Assembly (NCBI RefSeq): GCF_012910805.1
Contig: NZ_WTVK01000011.1
Location: 1 to 64,000, forward strand
Origin: Aromatoleum evansii
GTDB lineage: Bacteria; Pseudomonadota; Gammaproteobacteria; Burkholderiales; Rhodocyclaceae
DNA: 64,000 bases
Direction of reading: 5' to 3'
Made by a program: the position numbers and the translations under genes. Under the pieces are notes generated by a model that was not told the DNA's origin, made no database searches, and worked only from the letters and a program-made list of their open reading frames with translations. Below are positions 8,776-18,414 of the stretch, one piece after another (the first letter of the stretch is position 1; each line of letters starts with the position of its first letter).

Positions 8776-11520
8776 ATGGAAACGAAAGCCACCTGCCCCT
8801 ACTGCGGCGTCGGCTGCGGCGTCCTCATCGAGCATGACGGCGCGCGCATCACCGGCGTGCGCGGCGACCCCGAGCACCCGGCGAACTTCGGCCGGCTGTG
8901 CACCAAGGGCGCGACGCTGCACTTCACCGCGCGCCCCGAGACCCGCCTGCTGCATCCGGAACTACGCCCCACAAAAGGCGAGCCGCGCCACCGCGTCGGC
9001 TGGGACGAGGCGCTCGACTCGGCCGCACAGCGCTTCGCCGACGTGATCAAGGAACACGGCCCGGACGCCGTCGCCTTCTACATCTCCGGCCAGCTCCTGA
9101 CCGAGGACTACTACGTCTTCAACAAGCTGATGAAGGGCCTGATCGGCTCGAACAACGTCGACACCAACTCGCGCCTGTGCATGTCCAGCGCGGTCGCGGC
9201 CTACAAGCAGACGCTGGGGGCCGATGCGCCGCCCTGTTCCTACGAGGACTTCGCCGAGACCGACTGCCTGCTGATCGCCGGCGGCAACCCATCCTACGCG
9301 CACCCCATCGCCTTCCGCCGCATCGAGGACGCGAAGGCCGCGCGCCCGGACATGAAGCTCATCGTCGTCGACCCGCGCCGCACCGACACCGCGGCCACCG
9401 CCGACCTGCACCTGCCCATTCTGCCCGGCACCGACATCTGGCTCTTCAACGCGATGCTCAACGTGCTGCTGTGGGAGGGGCTCGCCGACAACGCCTTCAT
9501 CCGCGAACACACGGCGGGCTTCGATGCGTTGCGCGAGCACGTGCGCGAGATCACGCCGGCGGTCGCGGCGGAGGTGTGCGGGGTGAAAGCGGACGACATC
9601 CGCACCGCCGCGCTGTGGTGGGGGCAGGCGCCGCGCGCGATGTCGCTGTGGTGCCAGGGTCTGAACCAGTCCACTCACGGCACGCACAACGGCGCCGCGC
9701 TGATCGCGCTGTCGCTCGCCACCGGCAAGATCGGCAAGCCCGGCTGCGGGCCGTTCTCGATGACCGGCCAGCCCAACGCGATGGGTGGCCGCGAGGTTGG
9801 CGGCCTCGCGAACCTGCTCTCGGCCCACCGCGACCTCGCGAACCCCGAGCACCGCGCCGAAGTCGCCCGCCTGTGGGGCGTGCCGGACGTGCCCGAGAAG
9901 CCGGGATTGACTGCTGTCGAGCTCTTCGACGCGATGCACGAAGGCCGCATCAAGGCGCTGTGGATCGCCTGCACCAACCCCGCGCAGTCGTTGCCCGAAC
10001 TGGAACGCGTGCGTGAGGCGCTGGCGCGCTGCGACTTCGTCGTGCTGCAGGAAGCCTACGGCAACACCGAGACCGCGCTCTTCGCCGACCTGCTGCTGCC
10101 GGCCGCGACCTGGGGCGAGAAGGAGGGCACGGTCACGAACTCCGAGCGCCGCATCACGCATGTCAATCGCGCCATCCCCGCGCCGGGCGAAGCGCGTGCC
10201 GACTGGGACATCGTGTGCGACTTCGCGCGCCGTCTCGGGCCCCTGATCGGCAAGCCGGAGGCCGCACGCATGTTCGGCTACGCCGGCCCCGAAGCGATCT
10301 TCGCCGAACATGCGCAGACGACGCGCGGGCGCGACCTCGACATCACCGGCCTGTCCTACGCCGTGCTCGACGGCAAGGGGCCGCAGCAGTGGCCCTTCCC
10401 GGAAGGCGCGAGCGAAGGCCGTGCGCGGCTCTATGCCGACGGCCGCTTTCCGACCGCCGACGGCAAAGCGCGCTTCGTCGTGCCGACCGCAAAACTCACC
10501 GCCGAGCGCGCCGACGCGCGCTACCCGCTGCGCCTGACCACCGGCCGGCTGCGCGACCAGTGGCACGGCATGAGCCGCACCGGCAAGGTCGCGCGCCTCT
10601 ACAACCACGTCGACGAGGCACGCATCGAGCTCAACGCCGACGACATGCACCTGCGCGGCCTCAAGGACGGCGATCTCGTGCGCGTGAAGAGCCGGCGCGG
10701 CGAGATCGTGCTGCGCGCCGCCGCGTCGAACGAGATCCGCTCCGGCCAGGCCTTCGTCGCGATGCACTGGGGCGCCAACGCGCTCAACTCGGCCGGCATC
10801 AACGTGCTGACGCTGCGCGAGTTCGACCCGTACTCGAAGCAGCCGGAACTGAAACACGCGACCGTGCAGGTCGAGAAAGCGAATCTGCCGCACCAGGCGC
10901 TGATCATGCGCGGCGAGCCGGGCGAGGCGACGACGGGAGAGGGAGAAGAGGAGAGGGATCCCGCCGGCGTCACGCTCGAGCGCGCCGCGCGCCTCATCCC
11001 GTGGCTGGAGCGCTTCGCCTACGCGTCGCTCGCGCTCGCCGGCCGCGACCATCCCGCCGTCGTGCTGCGCATTGCGCACGACCAGCCGATCCCGCCGGTG
11101 TGGCTCGCCGAGCTCGACGCGCTGCTGGGCCTCGACGACGAGCACTGCCTCGCCTATAGCGACGCGCGGCGCGGGATCACCAAGCGCGCGCGCATCGAGG
11201 ACGGCCTTCTGGTCGGCCTGCGCCTCACCGGCGAGACCGCCGCTGCCGGCTGGTTGCGCGACGTGCTGGTCGAGCGCCAGCCGACCGCCGAGCTGCGTCG
11301 CTGGATCCTCGCGCCGCTCGCGAGCCCGCCGGCCGCCGCGAAGAGCCGCGGGCGCATCGTGTGCAACTGCCTCAACGTCTCGGAGAGCGACATCGTCGCC
11401 GCCATCGCCGGCGGTGACGGCTTCGATGCGCTGCAGGACAAGCTCAAGTGCGGCACCAGCTGCGGCTCCTGTGTACCGGAGATCCGGCGGATGCTTGCCG
11501 CGGGGCGGACCGCCGCCTGA
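8776..11520 (+). CDS. nasC: Assimilatory nitrate reductase catalytic subunit (bis-MGD molybdenum, 4Fe-4S)
   Basis: Protein of 914 residues that reduces nitrate to nitrite in the cytoplasm. The N-terminal [4Fe-4S] ligands are C7, C10, C14 and C42. The central part is a molybdopterin oxidoreductase (GGNPSYAHP; the WCQGLNQSTHG and GQPNAMGGREVGG region), followed by a dinucleotide-binding domain (LTTGRLRDQWHGMSRTG). A C-terminal BFD-like [2Fe-2S] domain carries C863, C865, C896 and C899. There is no Tat signal, as expected for an assimilatory enzyme. GGAG supports ATG 8776 over an ATG 24 bases earlier. It is the last gene of the operon; nasA is used as the symbol in some species. Confidence 0.93.
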   Translation: METKATCPYCGVGCGVLIEHDGARITGVRGDPEHPANFGRLCTKGATLHFTARPETRLLHPELRPTKGEPRHRVGWDEALDSAAQRFADVIKEHGPDAVAFYISGQLLTEDYYVFNKLMKGLIGSNNVDTNSRLCMSSAVAAYKQTLGADAPPCSYEDFAETDCLLIAGGNPSYAHPIAFRRIEDAKAARPDMKLIVVDPRRTDTAATADLHLPILPGTDIWLFNAMLNVLLWEGLADNAFIREHTAGFDALREHVREITPAVAAEVCGVKADDIRTAALWWGQAPRAMSLWCQGLNQSTHGTHNGAALIALSLATGKIGKPGCGPFSMTGQPNAMGGREVGGLANLLSAHRDLANPEHRAEVARLWGVPDVPEKPGLTAVELFDAMHEGRIKALWIACTNPAQSLPELERVREALARCDFVVLQEAYGNTETALFADLLLPAATWGEKEGTVTNSERRITHVNRAIPAPGEARADWDIVCDFARRLGPLIGKPEAARMFGYAGPEAIFAEHAQTTRGRDLDITGLSYAVLDGKGPQQWPFPEGASEGRARLYADGRFPTADGKARFVVPTAKLTAERADARYPLRLTTGRLRDQWHGMSRTGKVARLYNHVDEARIELNADDMHLRGLKDGDLVRVKSRRGEIVLRAAASNEIRSGQAFVAMHWGANALNSAGINVLTLREFDPYSKQPELKHATVQVEKANLPHQALIMRGEPGEATTGEGEEERDPAGVTLERAARLIPWLERFAYASLALAGRDHPAVVLRIAHDQPIPPVWLAELDALLGLDDEHCLAYSDARRGITKRARIEDGLLVGLRLTGETAAAGWLRDVLVERQPTAELRRWILAPLASPPAAAKSRGRIVCNCLNVSESDIVAAIAGGDGFDALQDKLKCGTSCGSCVPEIRRMLAAGRTAA

Positions 11521-11536
11521 AAGACGGCATCGTGCC

Positions 11537-11577
11537 GCCGGCCCGATGAGGCGAGACGGATCGCCCGTCGGGCCGGC
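11537..11577 (+). terminator. Inverted repeat closing the nas operon
   Basis: A perfect 10-bp GC-rich stem (11537-11546/11568-11577) begins 16 bases after the nasC stop. No T-tract follows. The remaining gap up to 11810 holds no feature I could support. Confidence 0.45.
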
Positions 11578-11809
11578 TGCCCAAGGGGGATATCTCGCTC
11601 CAGGGCTCCCTGCCCGCGGCGACCGCATTTCCGCATGACGCGGATTTGACGAATTCTTGACACCCTGCTCGCTAGAGTCGCGCCTTGCCTGCGGGTGGCC
11701 CTTGCGCCGCCTCGTGGCGACCCCGAGGTCCATGACCGTCGCAGCGCACGCCTGCCAGGATTGTTCCTGATTGGTCTCGTGCCGGGTGGCGGCTCGAATC
11801 GAGAAAGGC

Positions 11810-13387
11810 ATGCGCGACGACACCCAAGTTTCGGTCCTCGGTCCGGCTCCATTCCGGCGCCCCTTTGTATTCACGTTAAACCATCCGCTCGCCGAACTGA
11901 TCGCGCTGATGCTGCTGGCGCTGCTGCTGATCGGCGCCGGTATCGGCTTGCGCGAACCGGCCAATGTCGACGAGGAGCGCTTCCTCGGCATCGCGCTCGA
12001 AATGCTGCAGCACGGCTCGTGGATCATTCCGCACCGGGCCGGTCAGATCTACCCGGACAAGCCCCCGCTCTTCATGTGGGTCGTCGCGTTCCTCGTCCGC
12101 GCCACCGGCTCGCCGAAGGTCGCCCTGTTCCTGCCGGCCCTGGTCGCCGGGGCGGTCACCACCGGCTGTCTGTACGACCTTGGGCGGCGCCTGTGGAACC
12201 GCCGCACAGGCGTTGCAGCGGCGCTGCTGTTCCTCGCCTGCTTCCAGACTTACAACGTGCTGCGCGCGGGCCAGCTCGACGGGCTGCTATGCCTGTGGAT
12301 CGCGCTCGGCATGTACGGCCTCGTGCGCCACCTGATGGCCGGCCCGGCCTGGGGCTGGTACTACGTTGCGTGTGCTGCGATGGGTTTCGGCGTCATCACC
12401 AAGGTCATCGGCTTCCTGCCGCTCTTCATGCTGCTGCCCTACGCGTGGGCCGTGCGCAAGGACTGGCATGGCCTCGCCCCGGTGCCGCGCGACCCATGGC
12501 GCTGGGCGCTGGGCCTCGCCGTGATGCTGGGGGCGGTGGCCGTGTGGGCGGTGCCGCTCGCGACCACGGTGCTGCTGCAAGGTGACGCCGAAAGCCTCGC
12601 CTACGTGCGGGACGTGACCCTGCACCAGACCGCCGAGCGTTATACCAATGCATGGATGCACCGCGAACCGGCATGGTACTTCGTCGCGAACGTGATCCCC
12701 GAGGTCTGGCTGCCGCTCGTCCTCGGCCTGCCGTGGCTGGTGCCGGCGTGGCGACAGCAACTCGCCCGGCGCGATGGCCGCCTGCTGGTGCTGCTCGGCT
12801 GGGCCCTGCTGATCGTGCTGTTCTTTTCCCTGAGCACCGGCAAGCGCAAGCTCTACATCTTCCCCGCGCTCCTGGGCGCCGTGCTGGCGGTCGCGCCGCT
12901 CATGCCCTGGCTGCTGCGGCGCTGGTTCTCCGGCCGTCCGCGTGCGTTGCGCATCTTCCGCTGGATCGCCGCGAGCTGGTTCGTCGCCTGGTTCGTCGCC
13001 GGCTTCGTCGAGCCGCTTCGGGAAGGTCCGAATCCCCATCAGGACGTGATGCGCTCGGCCGCCGACCTGACCGGCGGCGCAGAGCTCCTCCTCGTTGACT
13101 GGCGCGAGGGGCACTGGCTGTTTGCGCGCCAGCCCATCGTGCATTTCGGCTTCCAGTCCCGCGCCGGCCTCGGCGAGGCCGCCCGCTGGCTGCGCAGCCA
13201 TCCGGATGCCTATGCCCTCGTGCCGGAGCGCGAACTCGCACGTTGCTTCATCCTGGGCAAGGCTCGCAGGGCGGGGAGCACCTCGCGCGCGGAGTGGTAC
13301 GTCGTCGCTGCCGATGCCGATAACGGACAGTGCCGCAGCGATCTCAAGCCGCGCGAATTCCGCTTCGCGTGGCAGTCGCCGCTCTGA
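11810..13387 (+). CDS. ArnT/PMT-like membrane glycosyltransferase (GT-C fold)
   Basis: Protein of ~525 residues with a first hydrophobic segment near residue 30 and about ten more. After the first helix comes an EPANVDEERFLGIALEML segment, the acidic loop typical of GT83 enzymes that move sugars from polyprenyl phosphate in the periplasm, followed by DKPPLFMW. The acceptor (lipid A, another glycan or protein) cannot be told from sequence. ATG 11810 is the first convincing start, with an AAAGG stretch very close to it; a TTG at 11771 is the alternative. Confidence 0.72.
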   Translation: MRDDTQVSVLGPAPFRRPFVFTLNHPLAELIALMLLALLLIGAGIGLREPANVDEERFLGIALEMLQHGSWIIPHRAGQIYPDKPPLFMWVVAFLVRATGSPKVALFLPALVAGAVTTGCLYDLGRRLWNRRTGVAAALLFLACFQTYNVLRAGQLDGLLCLWIALGMYGLVRHLMAGPAWGWYYVACAAMGFGVITKVIGFLPLFMLLPYAWAVRKDWHGLAPVPRDPWRWALGLAVMLGAVAVWAVPLATTVLLQGDAESLAYVRDVTLHQTAERYTNAWMHREPAWYFVANVIPEVWLPLVLGLPWLVPAWRQQLARRDGRLLVLLGWALLIVLFFSLSTGKRKLYIFPALLGAVLAVAPLMPWLLRRWFSGRPRALRIFRWIAASWFVAWFVAGFVEPLREGPNPHQDVMRSAADLTGGAELLLVDWREGHWLFARQPIVHFGFQSRAGLGEAARWLRSHPDAYALVPERELARCFILGKARRAGSTSRAEWYVVAADADNGQCRSDLKPREFRFAWQSPL

Positions 13388-13417
13388 CACACGAACGACT
13401 AGGAGGAGGAGACCACC

Positions 13418-14344
13418 ATGGCCGGAGCCGCCCGTGCAGCACGCAACACCCGCAGGAGCCTGTATGGGCTCGCGCTGATCACCGCCCTTGCGATCATCGG
13501 CATCGCGAACCACAGGCTGCACTGGGGCCGGACGATCTCGCCGCATGCTGCGACAGCGCTGCACGCGGCGACCCCGGCGCTCTCGCTGCAGGACTACGAA
13601 GTCGTCATCGATGCGAAGCCGATCCCCGGTGCCGCCGAGCTGTCCGGGATCACCTACGACTTCGATCGCGACCGCCTGCTCGCAGTGAGCAACGACGGAC
13701 CCGCCGAGGTCGTCGCGTTGAGCCGCACGGGCGAGGTGCTCGAGCGCTACCGCCTGGAAGGCTTCGACGACACCGAAGCGATCGCCTACATGGGCAACGG
13801 CCGGGTCGCGATCGCCAACGAAACCCTGCAGCGCCTCAATTTTGTCGACCTCCCGCCGCAGTCGGGCACGATCGACGCGAAGGGGGCCCCCTTCCTCACC
13901 CTCGGCCTCGACATGCATCGCGGCAACAAGGGCTTCGAGGGGCTCGCCTACGATGTGGCCGGCGATCGCGTCTTCATCGCCAAGGAGCGCGATCCGCGCC
14001 AGCTCTTCGAAGTGCGCGGCGTCGCCGCCTCGCTCGGCGGCCGGCTGCAACTGGCCCTGCAGGATCACACCGACTGGATCGACCGCGATGTGTCCACGGG
14101 CGACCTCGCGGACGTGTCCTTCGATCCGAAGACGGGGCACCTCGTGCTGCTGAGCGAGGAGTCGAAGGAACTTGTCGAGCTGGATGCCGAAGGCCACTTC
14201 GTGAGCTCGCGCCCGCTGGCGGGCCGGAGTTCGGGCCTCGCGAACGACGCGCCCTCGCCCGAAGGCGTCACGATGGACGCGGACGGCAACCTCTACGTCG
14301 TCAGCGAGCCCAACCTCTTCTACGTGCTCCGCAGGAAGCCATAG
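13418..14344 (+). CDS. SdiA-regulated (YjiK-like) beta-propeller protein
   Basis: Protein of 308 residues. One N-terminal membrane helix or uncleaved signal (~14-30) is followed by a periplasmic domain with repeated strands: ELSGITYDFDRDRLLAVSND, GFDDTEAIAYMGNGRVAI, KGFEGLAYD and SPEGVTMDADGNLYVVSEPN. These match the SdiA-regulated/esterase-like beta-propeller family. The function is unknown. The ribosome-binding site is strong (AGGAGGAG). The gene starts 30 bases after the glycosyltransferase and is probably co-transcribed with it. Confidence 0.75.
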   Translation: MAGAARAARNTRRSLYGLALITALAIIGIANHRLHWGRTISPHAATALHAATPALSLQDYEVVIDAKPIPGAAELSGITYDFDRDRLLAVSNDGPAEVVALSRTGEVLERYRLEGFDDTEAIAYMGNGRVAIANETLQRLNFVDLPPQSGTIDAKGAPFLTLGLDMHRGNKGFEGLAYDVAGDRVFIAKERDPRQLFEVRGVAASLGGRLQLALQDHTDWIDRDVSTGDLADVSFDPKTGHLVLLSEESKELVELDAEGHFVSSRPLAGRSSGLANDAPSPEGVTMDADGNLYVVSEPNLFYVLRRKP

Positions 14345-14494
14345 GGACGCCCTGAATCGGCGCGCGCGCGGCGCGAGCAGGGCCGGTGACCGGTCGGGAA
14401 GGGGGCGATCGTCGCTTCGGGGGGGATGCTGCTAAGCTCCGCAGCCGGAGCATCGAACCCATCGCATCCCCAGCACCCACAAGGTGACGAAACC

Positions 14495-15551
14495 ATGACC
14501 GAGACCGCATCCCCGACCCACGGCTACAGACTGCAGTTCGCCAGCGACAACACCGCCGGCACATGTCCCGAGGCGCTCGCCGCCTTCAACGAGGCCAATC
14601 GCGGCTTCGCCTCCTCCTACGGCAACGACGAGGCCACCGCGGCCGTTTGCGATCGCCTGCGCATGCTCTTCGAGCGCGACGCCGAGATCTTCTTCGCCTT
14701 CAACGGCACCGCCGCGAACTCGCTCGCGCTCGCGTCCATGTGCCAGTCCTACCAGGGCGTTGTCTGCGCCGATACGGCCCACGTCGCCACCGACGAATGC
14801 GGCGCCCCGGAATTCTTCTCCAACGGCGCGAAGCTGCTCCTCGCGCCACACCGCCACGGCAAGCTCACGGCCGCCGGCGTGCGCGAAGTCATCACGCGGC
14901 GCAACGACATCCACTATCCGCGCCCCAAGGTCGTCACGCTCACCCAGGCGACCGAACTCGGCACCTTGTACCAGCAGGGCGAGATTGCCGGCATTGCGCG
15001 GGTCGCACGCGAACACGGCCTGAAGGTGCATATGGACGGCGCGCGCTTCGCCAACGCCGTCGCATCGCTGGGCCTCGCCCCCGCCGACATCACCTGGCGG
15101 GCAGGTGTGGATGTGCTGTGCTTCGGCGGCACGAAGATGGGCCTGCCGGTCGGCGAGGCGATCGTGTTCTTCGACAAGGCGATGGGCGAGGAATTCGCCT
15201 ACCGCTGCAAGCAGGCCGGCCAGCTCGCATCCAAGATGCGCTTCCTGTCCGCGCCCTGGCTTGCGATGCTGGAAAACGGCGTCTGGTTGCGGCACGCCGC
15301 GCACGCCAACGCGATGGCGCAACGCCTGCGCGACCGCATCGCACCGCTCGCCGGCGCCGAGATGCTGTTGCCGACCGAGGCCAACGGCGTGTTCATCAAC
15401 CTGCCGCAGGCTGCGATCGAACGCCTGCGCCGTCGGCTGGGTGTTCTACACCTTCATCGGCGGGGGCGCCCGCTTCATGTGCTCGTGGGCGACGACCGAG
15501 GCGGCGGTGGACCACCTCGCGCGCGACCTCGCGGAAGCGCTGGAGGGCTAG
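14495..15551 (+). pseudogene. ltaE: Low-specificity L-threonine aldolase, frameshifted near its 3' end
   Basis: PLP enzyme that would cleave threonine/allo-threonine to glycine and acetaldehyde. The first frame gives FASDNTAGTCPEAL, a GTAANSLAL turn, HMDGARFANAV, and the PLP lysine K214 in FGGTKMG. After ERLR (about 15430) that frame runs into unrelated residues, while the next frame continues with the family's C-terminal end (GWVFYTFIGGGARFMCSW) and stops at 15551. Joining the frames gives ~351 residues, the normal length. The shift equals one extra base, or two missing, in the GC-rich run around 15428-15436. Either a sequencing error or a recent mutation could cause it. The first 312 residues, including all visible active-site features, are intact. 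Confidence 0.8.
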
Positions 15552-15637
15552 GAGGCGCCGCGGAGCGGGCTCCCGGATGGGGACGCCCCGCGCGCGGGAC
15601 TTGCGGCGCCGGCCCGCGCAGACTCCTGCTCCCGCTC

Positions 15638-16198
15638 TCAGGCGCCCTTCAGCGCATAGATCCCGGCCGCGTTGCGCCAGTAGCCCTTGTAGTCCATGCC
15701 GCAGCCGAAGAGGAAGCGGTCGGGGATGTCCAGGCCGTGGAAGTCCGGCTTCATGTCCGGGCGGGCCTTGCGCCCGTGCTGCTTGTCGACGAGCACCGCG
15801 GTGAGCACCTCGGCCGCGCCTTCCTCGCGGCAGTGCGCGACGATCGCATCCAGCGTGTGGCCCTCGTCGAGGATGTCGTCGATGACCAGCACCGTGCGCC
15901 CCTTCAGGTCCTGCGTCGGGCGCACGCGCCAGTCGAGCATCGTCTGGCCGTTGAGCGCGTGGCCGTAGCGCGTCGCGTGCAGGTAGGCCACTTCCAGCGG
16001 GAAATTCAGCCGCGACAGCAGGCGTCCGGCGATCACCAGACCGCCGTTCATCACGCAATAGCACACCGGGTTGCTGTCCGCGAGGCGCGCGGTGATCGCG
16101 CTCGCCATGCGGTCGAGCGCGGCGCTGACTTCGGCGGGCGTGGCGAGGCAGTCCGCCTCGGCCATCGCCAGTTTGATTTCGTTGAGATCGACGCTCAT
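15638..16198 (-). CDS. hpt: Hypoxanthine-guanine phosphoribosyltransferase
   Basis: Protein of 186 residues salvaging hypoxanthine and guanine with PRPP. The PRPP-binding signature VLVIDDILDEGHT lies at 103-115; CVMNGGLVIAGRL (48-60) and the DFHGLDIPDRFLFGCGMDYKG end are typical of proteobacterial Hpt. The chosen start is the ATG at 16198; an upstream in-frame extension to 16249 has no support. It is the third gene of a permease-apt-hpt purine salvage operon, with apt ending five bases before this start. It converges with the threonine aldolase gene; the 15552-15637 gap contains only a weak 8-bp inverted repeat (15554-15561/15603-15610). Confidence 0.92.
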   Translation of the reverse strand: MSVDLNEIKLAMAEADCLATPAEVSAALDRMASAITARLADSNPVCYCVMNGGLVIAGRLLSRLNFPLEVAYLHATRYGHALNGQTMLDWRVRPTQDLKGRTVLVIDDILDEGHTLDAIVAHCREEGAAEVLTAVLVDKQHGRKARPDMKPDFHGLDIPDRFLFGCGMDYKGYWRNAAGIYALKGA

Positions 16199-16202
16199 TG
16201 GT

Positions 16203-16751
16203 TCAGTGTCCGGAAAAATCGCAAACGGTAAAGATTTCGAGCCCCGCATCGCGCAGCAGCTTCGAGCCCCCGAGCTCGGGCAGGTCGACGATCGCCGCCG
16301 CCTCGACGACCTCGGCGCCGAGACGTGCGAGCAGGCGCGCAGCGGCCATCATCGTGCCGCCGGTCGCGATCAGGTCGTCGATCAGCAGCACGCGGTCGCC
16401 CTTGCGTGCGGCATCGGTGTGCATCTCGACGGTCGCGTTGCCGTACTCGAGTTCGTAGTCCTCGGCGATCGTCGTGAAGGGCAGCTTGCCCTTCTTGCGC
16501 ACCGGCACGAAGCCCACGTTGAGCTGGTGCGCGACCACGCTGCCGAGGATGAAGCCGCGCGCATCGATGCCGGCGACGACGTCGATGGCGCGGTCCATGT
16601 AGCGCAGCACGAACACATCGACCAGCAGGCGGAAGGCCTTCGGGTCCTGCAGCAGCGGCGTGATGTCGCGGAACATCACGCCCGGCTGCGGCCAGTCCGG
16701 CACGGTGCGGATCGCGTTCTTCAGGAAGGCGGTGTCGAGCTGTATGGTCAT
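16203..16751 (-). CDS. apt: Adenine phosphoribosyltransferase
   Basis: Protein of 182 residues converting adenine plus PRPP to AMP. It has [12 protein letters not shown] at 23-34, a [10 protein letters not shown] loop (61-70), and the PRPP motif [13 protein letters not shown] at 121-133. The length is typical for Apt. Its start codon overlaps the permease stop by four bases (ATGA), indicating translational coupling, and hpt follows directly. Confidence 0.94.
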   Translation of the reverse strand: MTIQLDTAFLKNAIRTVPDWPQPGVMFRDITPLLQDPKAFRLLVDVFVLRYMDRAIDVVAGIDARGFILGSVVAHQLNVGFVPVRKKGKLPFTTIAEDYELEYGNATVEMHTDAARKGDRVLLIDDLIATGGTMMAAARLLARLGAEVVEAAAIVDLPELGGSKLLRDAGLEIFTVCDFSGH

Positions 16752-18040
16752 GACAGGAAGGCGAACTTGAGGACGAATACGATGGCGATGCCGACCACCA
16801 TCGGCGAGAGGTCGCGACTGCGGCCGGCGAGGACCTTGAGCGCAGCATAGGACACGAAACCGAAGGCGATGCCGTGCGCGATCGAGAACGTGAACGGCAT
16901 CGTGATCGCCGTCACCACCGCCGGGGTCGCCTCGGTGAGGTCGTCCCAGTCGATCTCGGCGAGACCCCGGATCATCAGCACCGCCACGTAGCACAGCGCC
17001 GGCGCGGTCGCGAAGGCGGGCACCGTGCCGGCGAGCGGCGCCAGCACCAGCGCGGCGAGGAACAGCACCGCGACGGTGACGGCAGTGAGCCCCGTACGTC
17101 CGCCGACCGACGTTCCCGCCGCCGATTCGATGTAGGCGGTCGTGGACGAAGTCCCCAGTCCCGCGCCGGCGACGATCGCGGCGGAATCCGCGAGCAGGGC
17201 GTTCCTCAGCCGCGGCAGCTTGCCATCCTTGTCCAGCAGCCCCGCCCGGTGCGCGACGCCGATCAGCGTGCCCGAGGCGTCGAACAGCTCGACCAGGAAG
17301 AAGGTCAGGATCACCGTCAGCAGGCCCGCATTCAGCGCCCCGGCGATGTCCATCTGCATGAAGGTCGGCGCGATCGAGGGCGGTGCGGCGACGATGCCGT
17401 TGAACGGCGTCAGTCCCAGCGCGATCGCGATCACCGTGATCGCGAGGATGCCGATGATGATCCCGCCGTGGATGCGCCGCTGCTCCAGCGCGACGATCAG
17501 GATGAAGCCCAGCACCGCGAGCAGCGGCCCCGGCTGGTGCAGGTCGCCCAGCGTCAGCAGCGTCGCCGGATGGCCGGTGATGATCCCCGCGTTCTTGAGG
17601 CCGATAATCGCGAGGAACAGCCCCACGCCGGCCGAGATCGCGAACTTCATCGAGCGCGGGATCGAATTCACGATCGCCTCGCGCAGCCGGAACAGGCTCA
17701 CGAGGACGAACAGGCAACCGGAGATGAACACCGCCCCGAGCGCCGCCTGCCACGTGAAGCCCATGCCCTTCACCACCGCGAACGCGAAGTAGGCGTTGAG
17801 GCCCATGCCCGGCGCCAGCGCGATCGGGTAGTTCGCATACAGGCCCATGATCGCCGAACCCAGCGCGGCCGCGATGCAGGTCGCGACGAAGACCGACTCC
17901 CTTGGCATCCCCGCAGCGGACAGGATGTCGGGATTGACGAAGATGATGTAGGCCATCGTGAGGAAGGTCGTCAGACCGGCCAGCAGCTCCGTCCTGACGT
18001 TGGTGCCGTGCGCGGAGAGCTGGAAGAAGCGTTCCAACAT
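16748..18040 (-). CDS. NCS2-family purine permease (AzgA/PbuG type)
   Basis: Protein of 430 residues with multiple membrane segments. The N-terminal [21 protein letters not shown], followed by [16 protein letters not shown], is diagnostic of the AzgA-like branch that imports hypoxanthine, guanine or adenine by proton symport. [15 protein letters not shown] motif lies in the C-terminal half. ATG 18040 is preceded by GGGGAAC; a TTG four codons upstream would overlap it. It heads the salvage operon with apt and hpt, so imported bases would be converted at once to nucleotides. Confidence 0.88.
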   Translation of the reverse strand: MLERFFQLSAHGTNVRTELLAGLTTFLTMAYIIFVNPDILSAAGMPRESVFVATCIAAALGSAIMGLYANYPIALAPGMGLNAYFAFAVVKGMGFTWQAALGAVFISGCLFVLVSLFRLREAIVNSIPRSMKFAISAGVGLFLAIIGLKNAGIITGHPATLLTLGDLHQPGPLLAVLGFILIVALEQRRIHGGIIIGILAITVIAIALGLTPFNGIVAAPPSIAPTFMQMDIAGALNAGLLTVILTFFLVELFDASGTLIGVAHRAGLLDKDGKLPRLRNALLADSAAIVAGAGLGTSSTTAYIESAAGTSVGGRTGLTAVTVAVLFLAALVLAPLAGTVPAFATAPALCYVAVLMIRGLAEIDWDDLTEATPAVVTAITMPFTFSIAHGIAFGFVSYAALKVLAGRSRDLSPMVVGIAIVFVLKFAFLS

Positions 18041-18237
18041 CTTGTTCCCCAAGCGAAAAAGCGGCGGAGTCTACCCCTCGCGCCGGCCCCGGACAATTGT
18101 TGTTACACACAATGCCGGCTGGCCGGGGCTCGCTTCCGGCGTGGATGCCGGGCGTCGCGCGCACCGTCGGCGGCTGCTCCCGCTGTCCCGCGCGCGGATG
18201 GTCAAAATGGGCAGGCCGGAGGCGAACGATGGTTGCA

Positions 18238-18256
18238 TGACGTTTACGTCAACGTC
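18238..18256 (+). promoter_or_regulatory. ACGT-rich palindrome, possible LiuR/FadR-type operator
   Basis: TGACG-TTTA-CGTCA (18238-18251) is a perfect 5-bp dyad, with a further ACGTCAA overlapping its right side. The core (TTTACGT..ACGTCAA) resembles sites of the MerR-family regulator LiuR, which controls acyl-CoA and branched-chain catabolism in proteobacteria. It lies ~165 bp upstream of the acyl-CoA ligase. Regulator identity is only inferred. The rest of the 18041-18414 gap shows no other clear signal. Confidence 0.3.
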
Positions 18257-18414
18257 AAAATACCGCCCGGCGTTCCATCGGGGCGTCGCAATCCAATCAA
18301 AGTCGCCTGCGGCACGCGACCCCGGGTGTACGGCCGGGGGCCCCGGGGCAAGCGGGCGTACATCGGGCGTGACGGATATGCATCCGCTACGCCGCTTCTG
18401 GGAAAGGAGAGGAA

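Noticed and set aside
11657-11678. TTGACA followed by TAGAGT upstream of the glycosyltransferase
   Set aside because: The spacer is only ten bases, too short for a sigma-70 promoter.
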